Source of the DNA: Pseudomonas gingeri
Lineage (GTDB): Bacteria > Pseudomonadota > Gammaproteobacteria > Pseudomonadales > Pseudomonadaceae
Length of the DNA: 64,000 nt
Assembly: GCF_013386115.1 (NCBI RefSeq)
Contig: NZ_JACAOR010000012.1
Location: 1 to 64,000, forward strand
Reading direction: 5' to 3'
Of the stretch, positions 43,218-52,509 are shown in pieces (the stretch's first letter is position 1; each line of letters starts with the position of its first letter). The position numbers and the translations under genes are program-made. Below the pieces are notes generated by a model that ran no database searches, was not told where the DNA came from, and was given only the letters and a program-made list of their open reading frames with translations.

Positions 43218-44294
43218 TCAGTCTTCTTCGAGCTGAATGATCTCGTCGGTGACTTCATCGAGCTGGCGGATCACCTGGTAGATATGAGCCACGTCGAGCA
43301 GGGTCGGACGGGGGATGTATTTGCCGGTCCTGACCTTGTACAAAGTGCGCGCCAGCCACACGCTCTGCACCACCGGAATCTTCGCGCGCCGGGCACGTTC
43401 GATCAGCGCCAGGGCGTCGGCATCCTCGCCCTTGCAGTGGATCAGCGGCAGCGGTGTCTGGCCGGGGCGGTAGTAGAGCGCCACGGCGAAGTGGGTCGGA
43501 TTGACCAGCAGCATGTCCGCGTCTTCCACCGGCTTGGGCGGCGTGCGCGGTTCCTCGTTGAGCAGTTCATGGGCCAGTTGGCGGCGATGGCCCTTGACGT
43601 GCGGGTCGCCCTCGGACTCCTTGTATTCCTTCTTGATGTCCTCGTGGCTCATGCGCATTTTCTTCGCGTGGAAATACTTCTGCAGGGCGAAGTCGATCAT
43701 GCCTATCGCCAGCAGCAGGCCGAGGGTGGTGCGCAGGACACTGCGCAACAGCGTCAGCAGGGCATGCCAATAGGTGTTCAGGTCCGAATCCGCCAGCAGC
43801 ACCAGGGTGCCCAGCACCGGCTTGATCGAGACATAGAGGGTGGTGCCGATCGCCACCGCCTTGAGGATGCTCAGCAGCAGGTTCATCAGGTTCTGCCCGG
43901 AGAACATCTGCTTCAGGTGGCTGATGGGATTGAGCTTGCCGAAGTCGATCTTCAGGGCCTTGGGCGCGAACAGGAAACCGATCTGCACCCAGCTGCCGAC
44001 CATGCGCATCAGCATCGCCAGGCCGACGCTCATCAGGATGAAGCTGATCAGCAGCCAGGTGGCCTCGCCGGTCATTTCCGTCAGGCTGCTGAGGAACGGC
44101 TGGTTGATGCGCCGCAGGGTCAGCGACATCAGGTGTTCCAGGCGCGCCACGCTGTCGTCGGCCATGCCCAGGGCGACCTCGCTGACCACCATCAGCACCA
44201 GCAGCTTGCCCAGGTCCTGGCTTTGTCCCACCTGGCCTTTTTCACGGGCGTCGCGCAGCTTCTTGGGCGTGGCCTTTTCGGTTTTTTCGCTCAT
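43218..44294 (-). CDS. hrcU: HrcU, export apparatus switch protein (SctU)
   Basis: HrcU is an inner-membrane export-gate component whose self-cleavage changes substrate specificity. The 358-residue protein has the basic N-terminal EKTEKATPKKLRDAREKGQV, four membrane segments up to about residue 205, and the cytoplasmic autoprotease domain with NPTH at 265-268. Length is normal. It overlaps hrcT by four bases and closes the conserved part of the hrpJ operon. Confidence 0.95.
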   Translation of the reverse strand: MSEKTEKATPKKLRDAREKGQVGQSQDLGKLLVLMVVSEVALGMADDSVARLEHLMSLTLRRINQPFLSSLTEMTGEATWLLISFILMSVGLAMLMRMVGSWVQIGFLFAPKALKIDFGKLNPISHLKQMFSGQNLMNLLLSILKAVAIGTTLYVSIKPVLGTLVLLADSDLNTYWHALLTLLRSVLRTTLGLLLAIGMIDFALQKYFHAKKMRMSHEDIKKEYKESEGDPHVKGHRRQLAHELLNEEPRTPPKPVEDADMLLVNPTHFAVALYYRPGQTPLPLIHCKGEDADALALIERARRAKIPVVQSVWLARTLYKVRTGKYIPRPTLLDVAHIYQVIRQLDEVTDEIIQLEED

Positions 44295-45088
44295 GGCACC
44301 TGCACCAGCAGGCCGAGCAGATGCTTGAGGTCCAGCAGTTGCCGCAACTGGCCGTTGCCCAGTTCCAGCAGGGTCGGCAGGTAGATCAGCAGGAACGCCA
44401 GGCCGGCCATGCTCTTGGCCGGCATCGCCAGGACCGAGACGTTCAGTTGCTGGGCGTAGAGACCGATGATGGCGAATGCCACTTCGATCAACAGCAGCAG
44501 GCCGATAAAGGGCGCGGCATAAAGCAGCGCGTGTTGCAGGGTCTGGTTGAGTTGGCCGAGAAAGACGTCCAGGCCGCCGACATTCAGCCCCGGCACCCAG
44601 ACGGTGGGCGGCCAGACTTCATAGCTGTCCCAGATCACCTGGGTGATCAACGACAGCCCGCCGCTGAGGATCACCAGCATGATCAGCGCCTCCTGGAACA
44701 ACTCGCCCAGGGGCGTCGCGTCCGGCCCGAGGGACGGGTTGAGCTGGCCGCCGCTGAGGGCGCCGCGCTGGCTGTCGAGCAAGGCGCCGACGGTGGCGAA
44801 CATCCAGAACGGCGCGTACAGCAACAGGCCCAGGAGAATGCCCAGTACCGATTCCTTCAGGAGCAGCCCGGCGATGGTGAACCAGGCGTCGTTTTCCAGG
44901 GCCAGGGCGCGACCGATGCTCGGCGCCGGGATCAGCGCCAGGGCGCAGGTCACGCCATAGCGCAGCGGGCCCTTGAGGTGCTTGAAGCAAAAGGCCGGGA
45001 CCAGGATCAGGCAGGGCAGGATCCGCGCCATGGCCAGGCCCATGCCGAGCATCAGCTCGAAGGCGCTCTCGGCGTTGAACGGCATCAA
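44291..45088 (-). CDS. hrcT: HrcT, export apparatus membrane protein (SctT)
   Basis: The 265-residue, very hydrophobic protein is HrcT/FliR-type, part of the export gate with HrcR and HrcS. Segments such as ILPCLILVPAFCFKHLKGPL and GALLDSQRGALSGGQLNPSL are typical, with about six membrane helices. It overlaps both hrcU and hrcS by four bases. Confidence 0.93.
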   Translation of the reverse strand: MMPFNAESAFELMLGMGLAMARILPCLILVPAFCFKHLKGPLRYGVTCALALIPAPSIGRALALENDAWFTIAGLLLKESVLGILLGLLLYAPFWMFATVGALLDSQRGALSGGQLNPSLGPDATPLGELFQEALIMLVILSGGLSLITQVIWDSYEVWPPTVWVPGLNVGGLDVFLGQLNQTLQHALLYAAPFIGLLLLIEVAFAIIGLYAQQLNVSVLAMPAKSMAGLAFLLIYLPTLLELGNGQLRQLLDLKHLLGLLVQVP

Positions 45089-45351
45089 TGGGCACCACCG
45101 GTGCGCGCGATCAGGTCGAAGGACAGGTTGATGAACTGGATCAGTTCGACCCCGATCCAGCGGCCGGTCGCGGCCAGGGTCAGGCCGACGGCGGCGAGCT
45201 TGATGCCGAACGGCAGCGTCTGGTCCTGGATCTGCATCAACGCTTGCAAGAGTGAGGTGATCACCCCCACCAGGACCGCCACGCCGAGGGGCGGCGCGGT
45301 AAGGATCACCACCAGGAACATGCCTTGCTTGAACAGTGCCAACGCTTCCAC
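45085..45351 (-). CDS. hrcS: HrcS, export apparatus membrane protein (SctS)
   Basis: HrcS is a FliQ-type export-gate subunit with two membrane helices. The start is GTG 45351, eight bases after the hrcR stop, giving VEALALFKQGMFLVVILTAP and 88 residues, the family length. Helix 1 is followed by GVITSLLQALMQIQDQTLPF, the FliQ-type signature, and helix 2. A longer frame beginning at 46098 is an artefact of the overlapping upstream genes. Confidence 0.92.
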   Translation of the reverse strand: MEALALFKQGMFLVVILTAPPLGVAVLVGVITSLLQALMQIQDQTLPFGIKLAAVGLTLAATGRWIGVELIQFINLSFDLIARTGGAH

Positions 45352-45359
45352 GGCAGGTC

Positions 45360-46013
45360 TCACAGATAGGAATAGAAAAGGCTGTCGAGCAGGCGCGACC
45401 AGCCCTGGACCAGCACGAACAGCAACAGCTTGAGGGGCAGCGAGATGGTCATCGGCGAGACCATCTGCATGCCCAGGGCCAGCAGCAGGTTGGAGACGAT
45501 CAGGTCGATGACGATAAACGGGATGTAGATCAGGAACCCGATCTGGAACCCGGCCTGCAGCTCCGACAGCACGAACGCCGGGATCGCCAGCAGCAGGTCG
45601 CTGCTGCTGGCCTTCTCGGCCATCTCGGCGGGCCACATGCGGTGGGTGTTTTCCAGCAGGTGGGCCTGCACGTCGGGATCGGTGTTGCGGGTCATGAAGC
45701 GCTCGATCGGTTCCATGACGGTGTTGGCGCTGAATTGCAGTTTTTCCGTGCTGCCGATTTCCAGCGGGTTGTCGTGGACCCGTTGCTGGATCTGATGGGC
45801 CACCGGCGCCATGACGAACATCGTCGCGGCCAGGGCAATGCCGTACATCGCCATGTTCGGCGGTACCTGCTGCACACCGATGGCGTTGCGGGTGATCAGC
45901 AGCACCATGGAAATCTTCAGGAACGCGGTGCAGACGATCAGGAACAGCGGGATCAGGGACAACGCGCCGAGAAACAGCGCGAGCATGATCGGGTTCATGC
46001 CATCCAGGATCAT
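45360..46013 (-). CDS. hrcR: HrcR, export apparatus membrane protein (SctR)
   Basis: The 217-residue FliP-type protein is the core of the export gate. It begins MILDGMNPIMLALFLGALSL and contains the family pattern TAFLKISMVLLITRNAIGVQ and QIGFLIYIPFIVIDLIVSN. The start at 46013 overlaps the hrcQb stop by ATGA; earlier in-frame starts fall inside hrcQb. Confidence 0.95.
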   Translation of the reverse strand: MILDGMNPIMLALFLGALSLIPLFLIVCTAFLKISMVLLITRNAIGVQQVPPNMAMYGIALAATMFVMAPVAHQIQQRVHDNPLEIGSTEKLQFSANTVMEPIERFMTRNTDPDVQAHLLENTHRMWPAEMAEKASSSDLLLAIPAFVLSELQAGFQIGFLIYIPFIVIDLIVSNLLLALGMQMVSPMTISLPLKLLLFVLVQGWSRLLDSLFYSYL

Positions 46014-46348
46014 CGGTCGAATACCATCCGGGTGATCTGCAGGCCGAGCCGACCTTCCACGTCCACCAGCTCGCCGTGGGCCACCACGCGCTCGCCATGG
46101 CACAGGGTCGCCTCGCCGGGGACCACGCCGGTGACTTCCAGCACCACCCCCGGCGCCAGGCGCTGGAGGGCGTACAGGGGCAGGCTGATGCTGCCGCTGC
46201 GGATGGTCAGGTCCAGGTTCAGGCCAGCCAGGGGCGATGGCGGCTGTTCGGGTTGCTGCTCCAGCCCCAGTTCCTGTGTCGGGGGCGGTGCCTCGTCCTG
46301 GTCGTCCGGTGCCACCGGCACGTCTTCGTACAGTGCATCATTGTCCAT
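46010..46348 (-). CDS. hrcQb: HrcQb, cytoplasmic ring protein (C-terminal half of SctQ)
   Basis: HrcQb is the SpoA/FliN-type half of the sorting-platform protein, split into two genes in this T3SS class. With ATG 46348 it has 112 residues: an acidic, proline-rich N-terminus and the FliN-like end LDLTIRSGSISLPLYALQRL then GERVVAHGELVDVEGRLGLQ. ATG 46366 is an alternative giving six more residues. It overlaps the end of hrcQa by 11 bases. Confidence 0.9.
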   Translation of the reverse strand: MDNDALYEDVPVAPDDQDEAPPPTQELGLEQQPEQPPSPLAGLNLDLTIRSGSISLPLYALQRLAPGVVLEVTGVVPGEATLCHGERVVAHGELVDVEGRLGLQITRMVFDR

Positions 46349-47069
46349 CGTGCGGGGTTTCCTCATGGTTGAGCTGTACAAGCAGCGTGTCGTTGGCGAC
46401 GCCGGTGGCGACGCGCCAGGTCCGGGCGGCGAGGTGCAGCACGCCTTGCCCGGCGCAATCGAAGTAGGCGCGGCCGGGCAGCAGCACATCGCCGGGGCGC
46501 AGCGAGCGCAGTTCGTTCAGGGTCAGGCTCAGCTCGCCGAGGACCAGCGGCGCGGGCAGCGGCCAATCCTCGGGCAAGGGTTGTTCGAGGGCCTGCCAGG
46601 GCAGGGCGTCCAGCAGGTGGATCAGGGTCTGCGCATCGCAACTCAGGCGTGCCTGCACCGACTCGTCGGCGCAGTGCACCACGAGTCGGCAGGCGATGTG
46701 TCCGGCGCGCTCGTCATCCGCCGGTAGCCGCGGTTCCAGGGGCGCCAGCAAGGCGGCCAGCGGTGGGCTCAGTTGCTGGTTCAGGTATTGCCAGTACCAG
46801 GCCTGCAACGGTCCGCCGGTCACCACGGGCACTTCGCCGAACAGGCTCAGCACGGCGTCGGCGTCGGTCAGGTGCAAGCGGCCCCGGGCGCTGTCGAGGG
46901 TGGTCCAGGTGCGCTCGTCGGGGCTGGGCTGATCGGCCGCGAGCAACGGGCTCAGGCTCAGCCGGGCCACAGCGCCACGCAGCGGATATTCCAGCCAGCG
47001 GCCACGGCCGAGCAGGCGGCTGGCGCTGGCCAGTGTCCGCGACACCGGGCGCAATGCCAGGGGCGTCAT
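46338..47069 (-). CDS. hrcQa: HrcQa, cytoplasmic ring protein (N-terminal half of SctQ)
   Basis: The 243-residue protein corresponds to the N-terminal and first SpoA part of SctQ. It has ARLSLSPLLAADQPSPDERT near the front and a C-terminal SpoA-like segment LRPGDVLLPGRAYFDCAGQG. It partners with HrcQb in the platform below the basal body. It overlaps hrpP by four bases and hrcQb by 11. Confidence 0.87.
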   Translation of the reverse strand: MTPLALRPVSRTLASASRLLGRGRWLEYPLRGAVARLSLSPLLAADQPSPDERTWTTLDSARGRLHLTDADAVLSLFGEVPVVTGGPLQAWYWQYLNQQLSPPLAALLAPLEPRLPADDERAGHIACRLVVHCADESVQARLSCDAQTLIHLLDALPWQALEQPLPEDWPLPAPLVLGELSLTLNELRSLRPGDVLLPGRAYFDCAGQGVLHLAARTWRVATGVANDTLLVQLNHEETPHDGQ

Positions 47070-47641
47070 GCTGTTCCGGTTCCGTGCAGGGACAGGTTCA
47101 CTTCCCGGCCCAGGGCCTGGCTGAAGGCATCCTCGCAGGCCTGCCGATTGTTGCTCAGGCGATTGAGCACGTCGGCGCGTTCAAAGCCCAGGTCGATGGT
47201 CCACTGGTTGTCCCGTCTGCCGGCACGGACCTGGACCTTGCCCAGGTTGGGCATCAGCAAGGTGGCGCTGAAAGGCCGGTCGCCGCGGGCCGGCAGTTGC
47301 AGAGCCAGTTCGTCGATCAACTGCGTGGGAATGGCCTCGGCGGCCTGGAACAGGCTGAAACCCGAGCCGCCGTGCTGCTCAGATTGGTCGCCCTGGTCGC
47401 TGGCGGACGGCGCCAGCAGTTGCTCGAAGAACAGGCCGTCGGCGATCATCTCGCCGCTGTCGCGACTGGCACCGAACGCGCCCCCGGACTGGCGTGCGCG
47501 CTCGGTCTCGGCGCGGCGCGGAAAGGCCGGCGAAGGCAGGCGGTTCTCGGCCTGCGGGGCTCGTGCGGCAGGAGCCGGCCGGTGCGCCGGGTGCGGGGGC
47601 GCGGGCTTGATCGGAGTGGTCATCGCGGAGTCATTCCTCAT
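47066..47641 (-). CDS. hrpP: HrpP, secretion control/ruler protein (SctP-like)
   Basis: The product (191 residues from 47641, or 185 from ATG 47623) has a low-complexity Pro/Ala/Arg front part and a conserved C-terminal half of the YscP/FliK-type domain with VQVRAGRRDNQWTIDLGFER. HrpP is itself secreted and controls the substrate switch with HrcU. The start choice is open: 47641 overlaps hrpO, 47623 does not. Confidence 0.82.
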   Translation of the reverse strand: MRNDSAMTTPIKPAPPHPAHRPAPAARAPQAENRLPSPAFPRRAETERARQSGGAFGASRDSGEMIADGLFFEQLLAPSASDQGDQSEQHGGSGFSLFQAAEAIPTQLIDELALQLPARGDRPFSATLLMPNLGKVQVRAGRRDNQWTIDLGFERADVLNRLSNNRQACEDAFSQALGREVNLSLHGTGTA

Positions 47642-48080
47642 TCAGGTTCTCGCTCATGCAGGCGAGTTTTTCCACGGCGCGCTGACGGGCCCTGGCTTCC
47701 ATCCGGGCCTGCTCCAAGCGCTGCTGGTGCTGCTCGATCTGCTGGCGCAACTGCCTGACGTCCTGCTGGATAAAGGCCAGTCGGTCGAGCATGCGCCGCT
47801 CTTTTTCATGCCAGCGCTCGACCTCGTTCAACTCCAGGGTCTGTTGCAGGTGCGCCTGGGACAGCTGCCGACGGCGAACCCGCTGGTTGTCGCGCTCCTG
47901 GAGCCAGGACTGCTCGCTGTGCAGGAGCTGCTGGCGCAGTGTTTCCAGCTCCTGCTGCAAGCGGCGCTGGGCGCGCTCGGCGCTGGCCTGGCGGTGCTGG
48001 CGCAACGGCGTGAGGATCTGGATCACCTGGGCCATGGCGACGTGGTTGGGGTCGGCTTCGAGTTCTTCGTCCATGGTCAC
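47631..48080 (-). CDS. hrpO: HrpO, ATPase central stalk (SctO-like)
   Basis: The 149-residue protein is almost entirely coiled coil, rich in Gln, Glu, Arg and Leu (QQELETLRQQLLHSEQSWLQ), as in YscO/FliJ stalk proteins that couple the ATPase to the export gate. It lies directly after hrcN, which it overlaps by four bases. Its size and placement match HrpO. Confidence 0.85.
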   Translation of the reverse strand: MTMDEELEADPNHVAMAQVIQILTPLRQHRQASAERAQRRLQQELETLRQQLLHSEQSWLQERDNQRVRRRQLSQAHLQQTLELNEVERWHEKERRMLDRLAFIQQDVRQLRQQIEQHQQRLEQARMEARARQRAVEKLACMSENLNEE

Positions 48081-49426
48081 TCGGGCAACTGCGAGGTCAG
48101 GCGGGTGAGCAGGTCCATCGTGGTTTCCAGCGGCACCGGCTCACGCAGGTCCTGGCGCAGGAAATCATTGATGGCGTCGTTGAGCTGCACCGCGCAATCG
48201 GTGACCGGATCGGCGCCGGGCTGGTATTCGCCCAGGCGCAGGAGCATCTCCACCTGGCGATAGGCGGCCATCAGCCGACGCAGGCGGTTGTTGGCCTGCT
48301 GGTGCGCGCGGCCGGTGACGTTGCTGAGGATCCGGCTGATGCTGGCGGGCACGTCGATGGCCGGGTAGTGCCCGCGCTCGGCGAGTTTGCGCGACAGCAC
48401 GATATGACCGTCGAGCAGCGAGCGGACCTCGTCGGCCACCGGGTCGTTCATCGAGTCCTGTTCGATCAGTACGGTGTAGAGGGCGGTGATCGAGCCGTTC
48501 TCGCTCATGCCCGCGCGCTCCACCAGGCGTGGCAGCAGGGTGTAGACCGAAGGGGGCAGGCCGCCACGACCGAGCGGCTCGCCGGCGGCAATGCCGATTT
48601 CGCGCTGGGCGCGGGCGAAACGGGTCAGCGAGTCGATCAGCAGCAGCACCTTCAGGCCGCGCTGCCGGTAGGCCTCGGCAATGGCCGTGGCGGTAAACGC
48701 CGCGCGGGCGCGCTCCATGCTCGAACGATCGGAGGTGGCGCAGACCAGCACCGAGCGCCGGCGCAGGGTGTCATCCAGTTCGTGGTCGAGGAACTCGCGC
48801 AACTCCCGGCCACGCTCGCCGATCAGGCCGAAGACGATCACATCGCAGGCCATGTTGCGGGCCATTTCCGCGAGCAGGGTGGTCTTGCCGCAACCGGCCC
48901 CGGCAAACAGGCCGACCCGCTGGCCTTCGCCGAGCAGGATCGCGCTGTCGATGGCGCGGATGCCGGTGGGCAGTGCGGCGGTGATCCGCGGACGCTGGGT
49001 CGGCGGCAGCGCATCGGCGATCACCGGCATGGTTTCGCGGGTGTCATAGGGGCCGGCGAAAGCGCCTTCGCCATCGCCCAGCAGTGGCCGACCGAAACCG
49101 TCGAGGACACAACCGAGCAGGCTGTCGTCGACGCCGATCCGGTGGGCCATGCCCAGGGGCCGGATCTGCGCCCCGACCTGGATGCCATCGGGCGTGCCCA
49201 GGGCGCTGAGCAGGGTGCACTGGGTGGTGAAGCCGACGATCTCGGCCAGCATGCTGCTGCCGTCGGCCTTGCTCACTTCGCACAGGTCGCCGATCTTCGC
49301 CGCGGGAATCTGGCATTCCAGCAGGATGCCGTTGACCGCCGAGACCCGCCCGCTGACCTGCACCGCCGACAGTTGCGTCAGGCGGCGGGTCTGCTCGCGG
49401 GTCCACTGGGCGAGGGCGGCACTCAC
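48077..49426 (-). CDS. hrcN: HrcN, type III secretion ATPase (SctN)
   Basis: HrcN unfolds and detaches substrates from chaperones at the base of the apparatus. The 449-residue F1-type ATPase has Walker A GAGCGKTT at 176-183, Walker B VLLLIDSLTRFARAQREIG, and the GRGGLPPSVYTLLPRLVERA stretch typical of T3SS ATPases. It overlaps hrpQ and hrpO by four bases each. Confidence 0.96.
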   Translation of the reverse strand: MSAALAQWTREQTRRLTQLSAVQVSGRVSAVNGILLECQIPAAKIGDLCEVSKADGSSMLAEIVGFTTQCTLLSALGTPDGIQVGAQIRPLGMAHRIGVDDSLLGCVLDGFGRPLLGDGEGAFAGPYDTRETMPVIADALPPTQRPRITAALPTGIRAIDSAILLGEGQRVGLFAGAGCGKTTLLAEMARNMACDVIVFGLIGERGRELREFLDHELDDTLRRRSVLVCATSDRSSMERARAAFTATAIAEAYRQRGLKVLLLIDSLTRFARAQREIGIAAGEPLGRGGLPPSVYTLLPRLVERAGMSENGSITALYTVLIEQDSMNDPVADEVRSLLDGHIVLSRKLAERGHYPAIDVPASISRILSNVTGRAHQQANNRLRRLMAAYRQVEMLLRLGEYQPGADPVTDCAVQLNDAINDFLRQDLREPVPLETTMDLLTRLTSQLPE

Positions 49427-50388
49427 CAGCGCACCTCGTAATGCTGGTCGCCTTCGAATTCGATGCGCTGGTCGTCGATGCGGGTCAGGCGCAGCCCGTT
49501 GAGTTCGTCACCGACATACAGACGGTGGCCGTCATCGGTGACCAGGTGACCATTGGCGCCGGAAATCACCTGGACGATGACGAAAGGCAGGCCGCTGCTG
49601 ACCGGGACCACGCTGTCGACAATAGGCACGGCCGATTCATAGCGTTCGTGGAAACGCTGGAGCATCCGCTGATAGACCGACAGGGCATCGCCCTTGAGGC
49701 CGCCTGCGAGGGTCAGGCCGTCGACGCTGTCTTCGATGCGCACGTCGGTCAGCAGGCGATCGCTGAGCAGGGTATTGAGCAGGCGACGGGTGTCTTCGCG
49801 GCTGGCCAGGCGGGTCTTGCCCGGAGCCGGTGGTTCGACGTGCGCAGCCTTCGCCGGGCTGGCAATGGGCGGCGCCGGTGGTGCGGTCGGCTGGCTGACG
49901 CTGCTGCGGTTCCAGACCCAGGCGCCGCCGAGCAGGCTCAACAGCACGCCGACCAGCAGGGCATTGCGCCGGCTGAACCAGCCCGCGCGGGCACTGACTT
50001 TCTCCAGCGGCGCGGAGGCGGCGAACTCATCGGCCCGGGGGTCGAAGGCCGCCGGGCGGGAAGCGTTGTCATGGGCCACCGGCACCAGCGGCCAGGCGTC
50101 TTCGGCGGGTGCAAGGCACAGCCAGACATTGCCCAGGGCAAAGGTCTGGTTCGGCGTCAGTTCGGTGAGGCTGTGGGCGTGGCCCTCATCGTCGTTGATC
50201 AGGCTGTCTTCGGCGCTCAGGGTCCAGCCATCGGCACTGCGTGTCAGCCGGCAATGCCGGGCCGCCACGCCGGGATCGTAGAGGGCCAGGTCGTGATCGG
50301 CGTCGGCACCGATCAACCACTGCTCGCCCACCAGCGGCAACGCGGCGCCCTGGTGCAGGCCGTTCAATACCCGCAGTTCGTACATCAT
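49423..50388 (-). CDS. hrpQ: HrpQ, inner-membrane ring protein (SctD)
   Basis: HrpQ is the outer ring partner of HrcJ at the inner membrane. The 321-residue protein has an N-terminal FHA-like domain (MMYELRVLNGLHQGAALPLV, then a GADADHDLALYDPGVAARHC stretch), one membrane helix near residues 142-160 (ALLVGVLLSLLGGAWVW) and a periplasmic part with ring-building motifs. It follows hrcV by 18 bases. Confidence 0.87.
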   Translation of the reverse strand: MMYELRVLNGLHQGAALPLVGEQWLIGADADHDLALYDPGVAARHCRLTRSADGWTLSAEDSLINDDEGHAHSLTELTPNQTFALGNVWLCLAPAEDAWPLVPVAHDNASRPAAFDPRADEFAASAPLEKVSARAGWFSRRNALLVGVLLSLLGGAWVWNRSSVSQPTAPPAPPIASPAKAAHVEPPAPGKTRLASREDTRRLLNTLLSDRLLTDVRIEDSVDGLTLAGGLKGDALSVYQRMLQRFHERYESAVPIVDSVVPVSSGLPFVIVQVISGANGHLVTDDGHRLYVGDELNGLRLTRIDDQRIEFEGDQHYEVRW

Positions 50389-50406
50389 GCGGGGCTCCCT
50401 GCAGTA

Positions 50407-52509
50407 TCAGGCCGCATACTCGTCCTCCAGCGGTTGCATATCGTCTTCCAGGTCGAAGCGACCCAGGACCTTGACTTCGGCGGCGTTGCTGATTTCGGCG
50501 AACGACAGCACGGGCACGTGGTGGAACTCGTCCTGCAACAGGGTGCGCAACGGGCTGCGCAGGTCCTGGGCCACCAGCAGCACGGCGCGCTCGCTGGTGC
50601 GCAGGGGGAAGGCGATGCGCAGTTGCTGCACCAGCAACAGGCTGGTCTCGCTGCTCAAGGCAAAGAAAGTCTCGGTCTGGGTCTGGCGCAGGCCGTCGCG
50701 CAGGATGCCTTCGCTTTCCGGGGTCAGCAGCCACACCAGCAGGCCGGCGGGGCTGCTGTACTGGTTGTAGATCAGCGACTTCAAGGCGATGCGCACGTAG
50801 TCGGTGAGAGCGGTGATATCCCGTTCGTGCTGGCCGTGTTCGATCAGGGTTTCGGCGATGACGCGGATCGCCCGTAGCGGCACGCACTCCGAGGCCAGGC
50901 GTTGCAGCACGGCGGAGAACCGCGCCAGCGGCAGGACCCGCTGCATCTCCTGGGCCAGCTCGGGTTGCTCGGACTCCAGCCAGCCGAGGATCGCCTTGGT
51001 CTCCTGCAAGCCGATGAACTGCGGACCGCAGGCCTGCAAGGCCCGCTCCATGCGTTCGACGATCAGGGTGCTGGCGCTGACGGTTTCCAGCCGTTCGGCT
51101 TGCAGCTGCGGCGCATCGGCCGGCATCCACACCCACTGGTTTTCCTGGCGGTCGAGGCTGCCGGCCACCGCCTGTTCGACCTGGCTCGCATCGAGCACCT
51201 GGGCGTCGACCGCGACGTGGGTCTGGTTGAAGGTGGCCTTGAGCAGCGGTACTTCGTAGACCGAAAAACGAAACTCGTCGGGCTCCAGGTGCTCGGCGGT
51301 CTCGATGATGAAGGACGGCAGCGTCAGGCCGTACTGCACCACCAGGCGGTTGCGCCGCTGGCGGATCTCGCTGACCAGTTCCTCGATCTGCGCCGCGTTC
51401 TGTTGCGGGTGGAACTGCAACAGGAACTGGCGGCTGGGGATAAAGGTGCGCAGGTCTTCCTTGCCGTTGTTTTCCGGCGCGACGAAGATCGGCTGGGCCT
51501 GGGGCGCCTTGGGCCTGGCCCGTTGCAGTTGCAGCATGCCGCCGCAGCCGCAGATCAGGGCAATGATGACAAACACCGCGGTGGGCATGCCGGGCAGGGC
51601 GGCGAAGCCGAGCATCGCCACCGAGGCGATGATCCAGGCCTTGGGCTGGCTGGTGATCTGCTCGGCGATCTCGCGGCCGATATTGGCTTCCACGCCCGGC
51701 GTGTCGTTGTTGGAGACGCGGGTGATGATCATCCCCGACGTCACCGAAATCAGCAGCGCCGGGATCTGTGCGATCAGGCCGTCACCGATGGTCAGCACGG
51801 TGTACAGCTGCACCGCGTCGCCGGCGCTCATGCCATGCTGGACCACGCCGATGGCGATGCCGCCGATCATGTTGATCGCGACGATGATCAGGCTGGCGAT
51901 GGCGTCGCCGTTGACGAATTTCATCGCGCCGTCCATGGCCCCGAACAACTGGCTTTCCTTGCCCAGTTCGGAGCGTCGGCGGCGGGCTTCGTGGACGCTG
52001 ATCAGGTTGGCGCGCAGGTCGCTGTCGATGGACATCTGCTTGCCGGGCATGGCGTCGAGGGTGAACCGCGCGCCGACTTCGGCGACCCGCTCGGAGCCCT
52101 TGGTGATCACCAGGAAGTTCACCACCGTGAGGATCATGAAGATCACCATGCCGACCGCCAGGTTGCCGCCGACGACGAACTGGCCGAAGGCTTCGACGAT
52201 GTGCCCGGCATCCTGGTTCAGCAGGATCAGGCGCGTGGTGGAGATCGACAGCGCCAGGCGGAACATCGTGGTGATCAGCAGCACCGAGGGAAAGGTCGAG
52301 AACGCCAGGGGGCGCGGCAGGTGCATCGCCAGCATGATCAGCAGGCAGGAAATACAGATGTTGATCGCGATCAGCACATCCACCAGGCCGGTCGGCAACG
52401 GCGTGATCATCATGAAGACGATGGCGAGCACGACGAACGCGCCGACGATTTCCGAACGGCGCATGGCCGCCAGGGCGACCTGGTTGAGCAGGTTGATCAG
52501 GTGATCCAT
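50407..52509 (-). CDS. hrcV: HrcV, major export gate protein (SctV)
   Basis: HrcV forms the nonameric export gate. The 700-residue FHIPEP-family protein has eight membrane segments in the first ~330 residues, with DMPGKQMSIDSDLRANLIS-like sequence (TLDAMPGKQMSIDSDLRANL) and FVNGDAIASLIIVAINMIGG. The cytoplasmic domain follows. Length and motif order are normal. Its start overlaps the hrpJ stop by one base. Confidence 0.95.
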   Translation of the reverse strand: MDHLINLLNQVALAAMRRSEIVGAFVVLAIVFMMITPLPTGLVDVLIAINICISCLLIMLAMHLPRPLAFSTFPSVLLITTMFRLALSISTTRLILLNQDAGHIVEAFGQFVVGGNLAVGMVIFMILTVVNFLVITKGSERVAEVGARFTLDAMPGKQMSIDSDLRANLISVHEARRRRSELGKESQLFGAMDGAMKFVNGDAIASLIIVAINMIGGIAIGVVQHGMSAGDAVQLYTVLTIGDGLIAQIPALLISVTSGMIITRVSNNDTPGVEANIGREIAEQITSQPKAWIIASVAMLGFAALPGMPTAVFVIIALICGCGGMLQLQRARPKAPQAQPIFVAPENNGKEDLRTFIPSRQFLLQFHPQQNAAQIEELVSEIRQRRNRLVVQYGLTLPSFIIETAEHLEPDEFRFSVYEVPLLKATFNQTHVAVDAQVLDASQVEQAVAGSLDRQENQWVWMPADAPQLQAERLETVSASTLIVERMERALQACGPQFIGLQETKAILGWLESEQPELAQEMQRVLPLARFSAVLQRLASECVPLRAIRVIAETLIEHGQHERDITALTDYVRIALKSLIYNQYSSPAGLLVWLLTPESEGILRDGLRQTQTETFFALSSETSLLLVQQLRIAFPLRTSERAVLLVAQDLRSPLRTLLQDEFHHVPVLSFAEISNAAEVKVLGRFDLEDDMQPLEDEYAA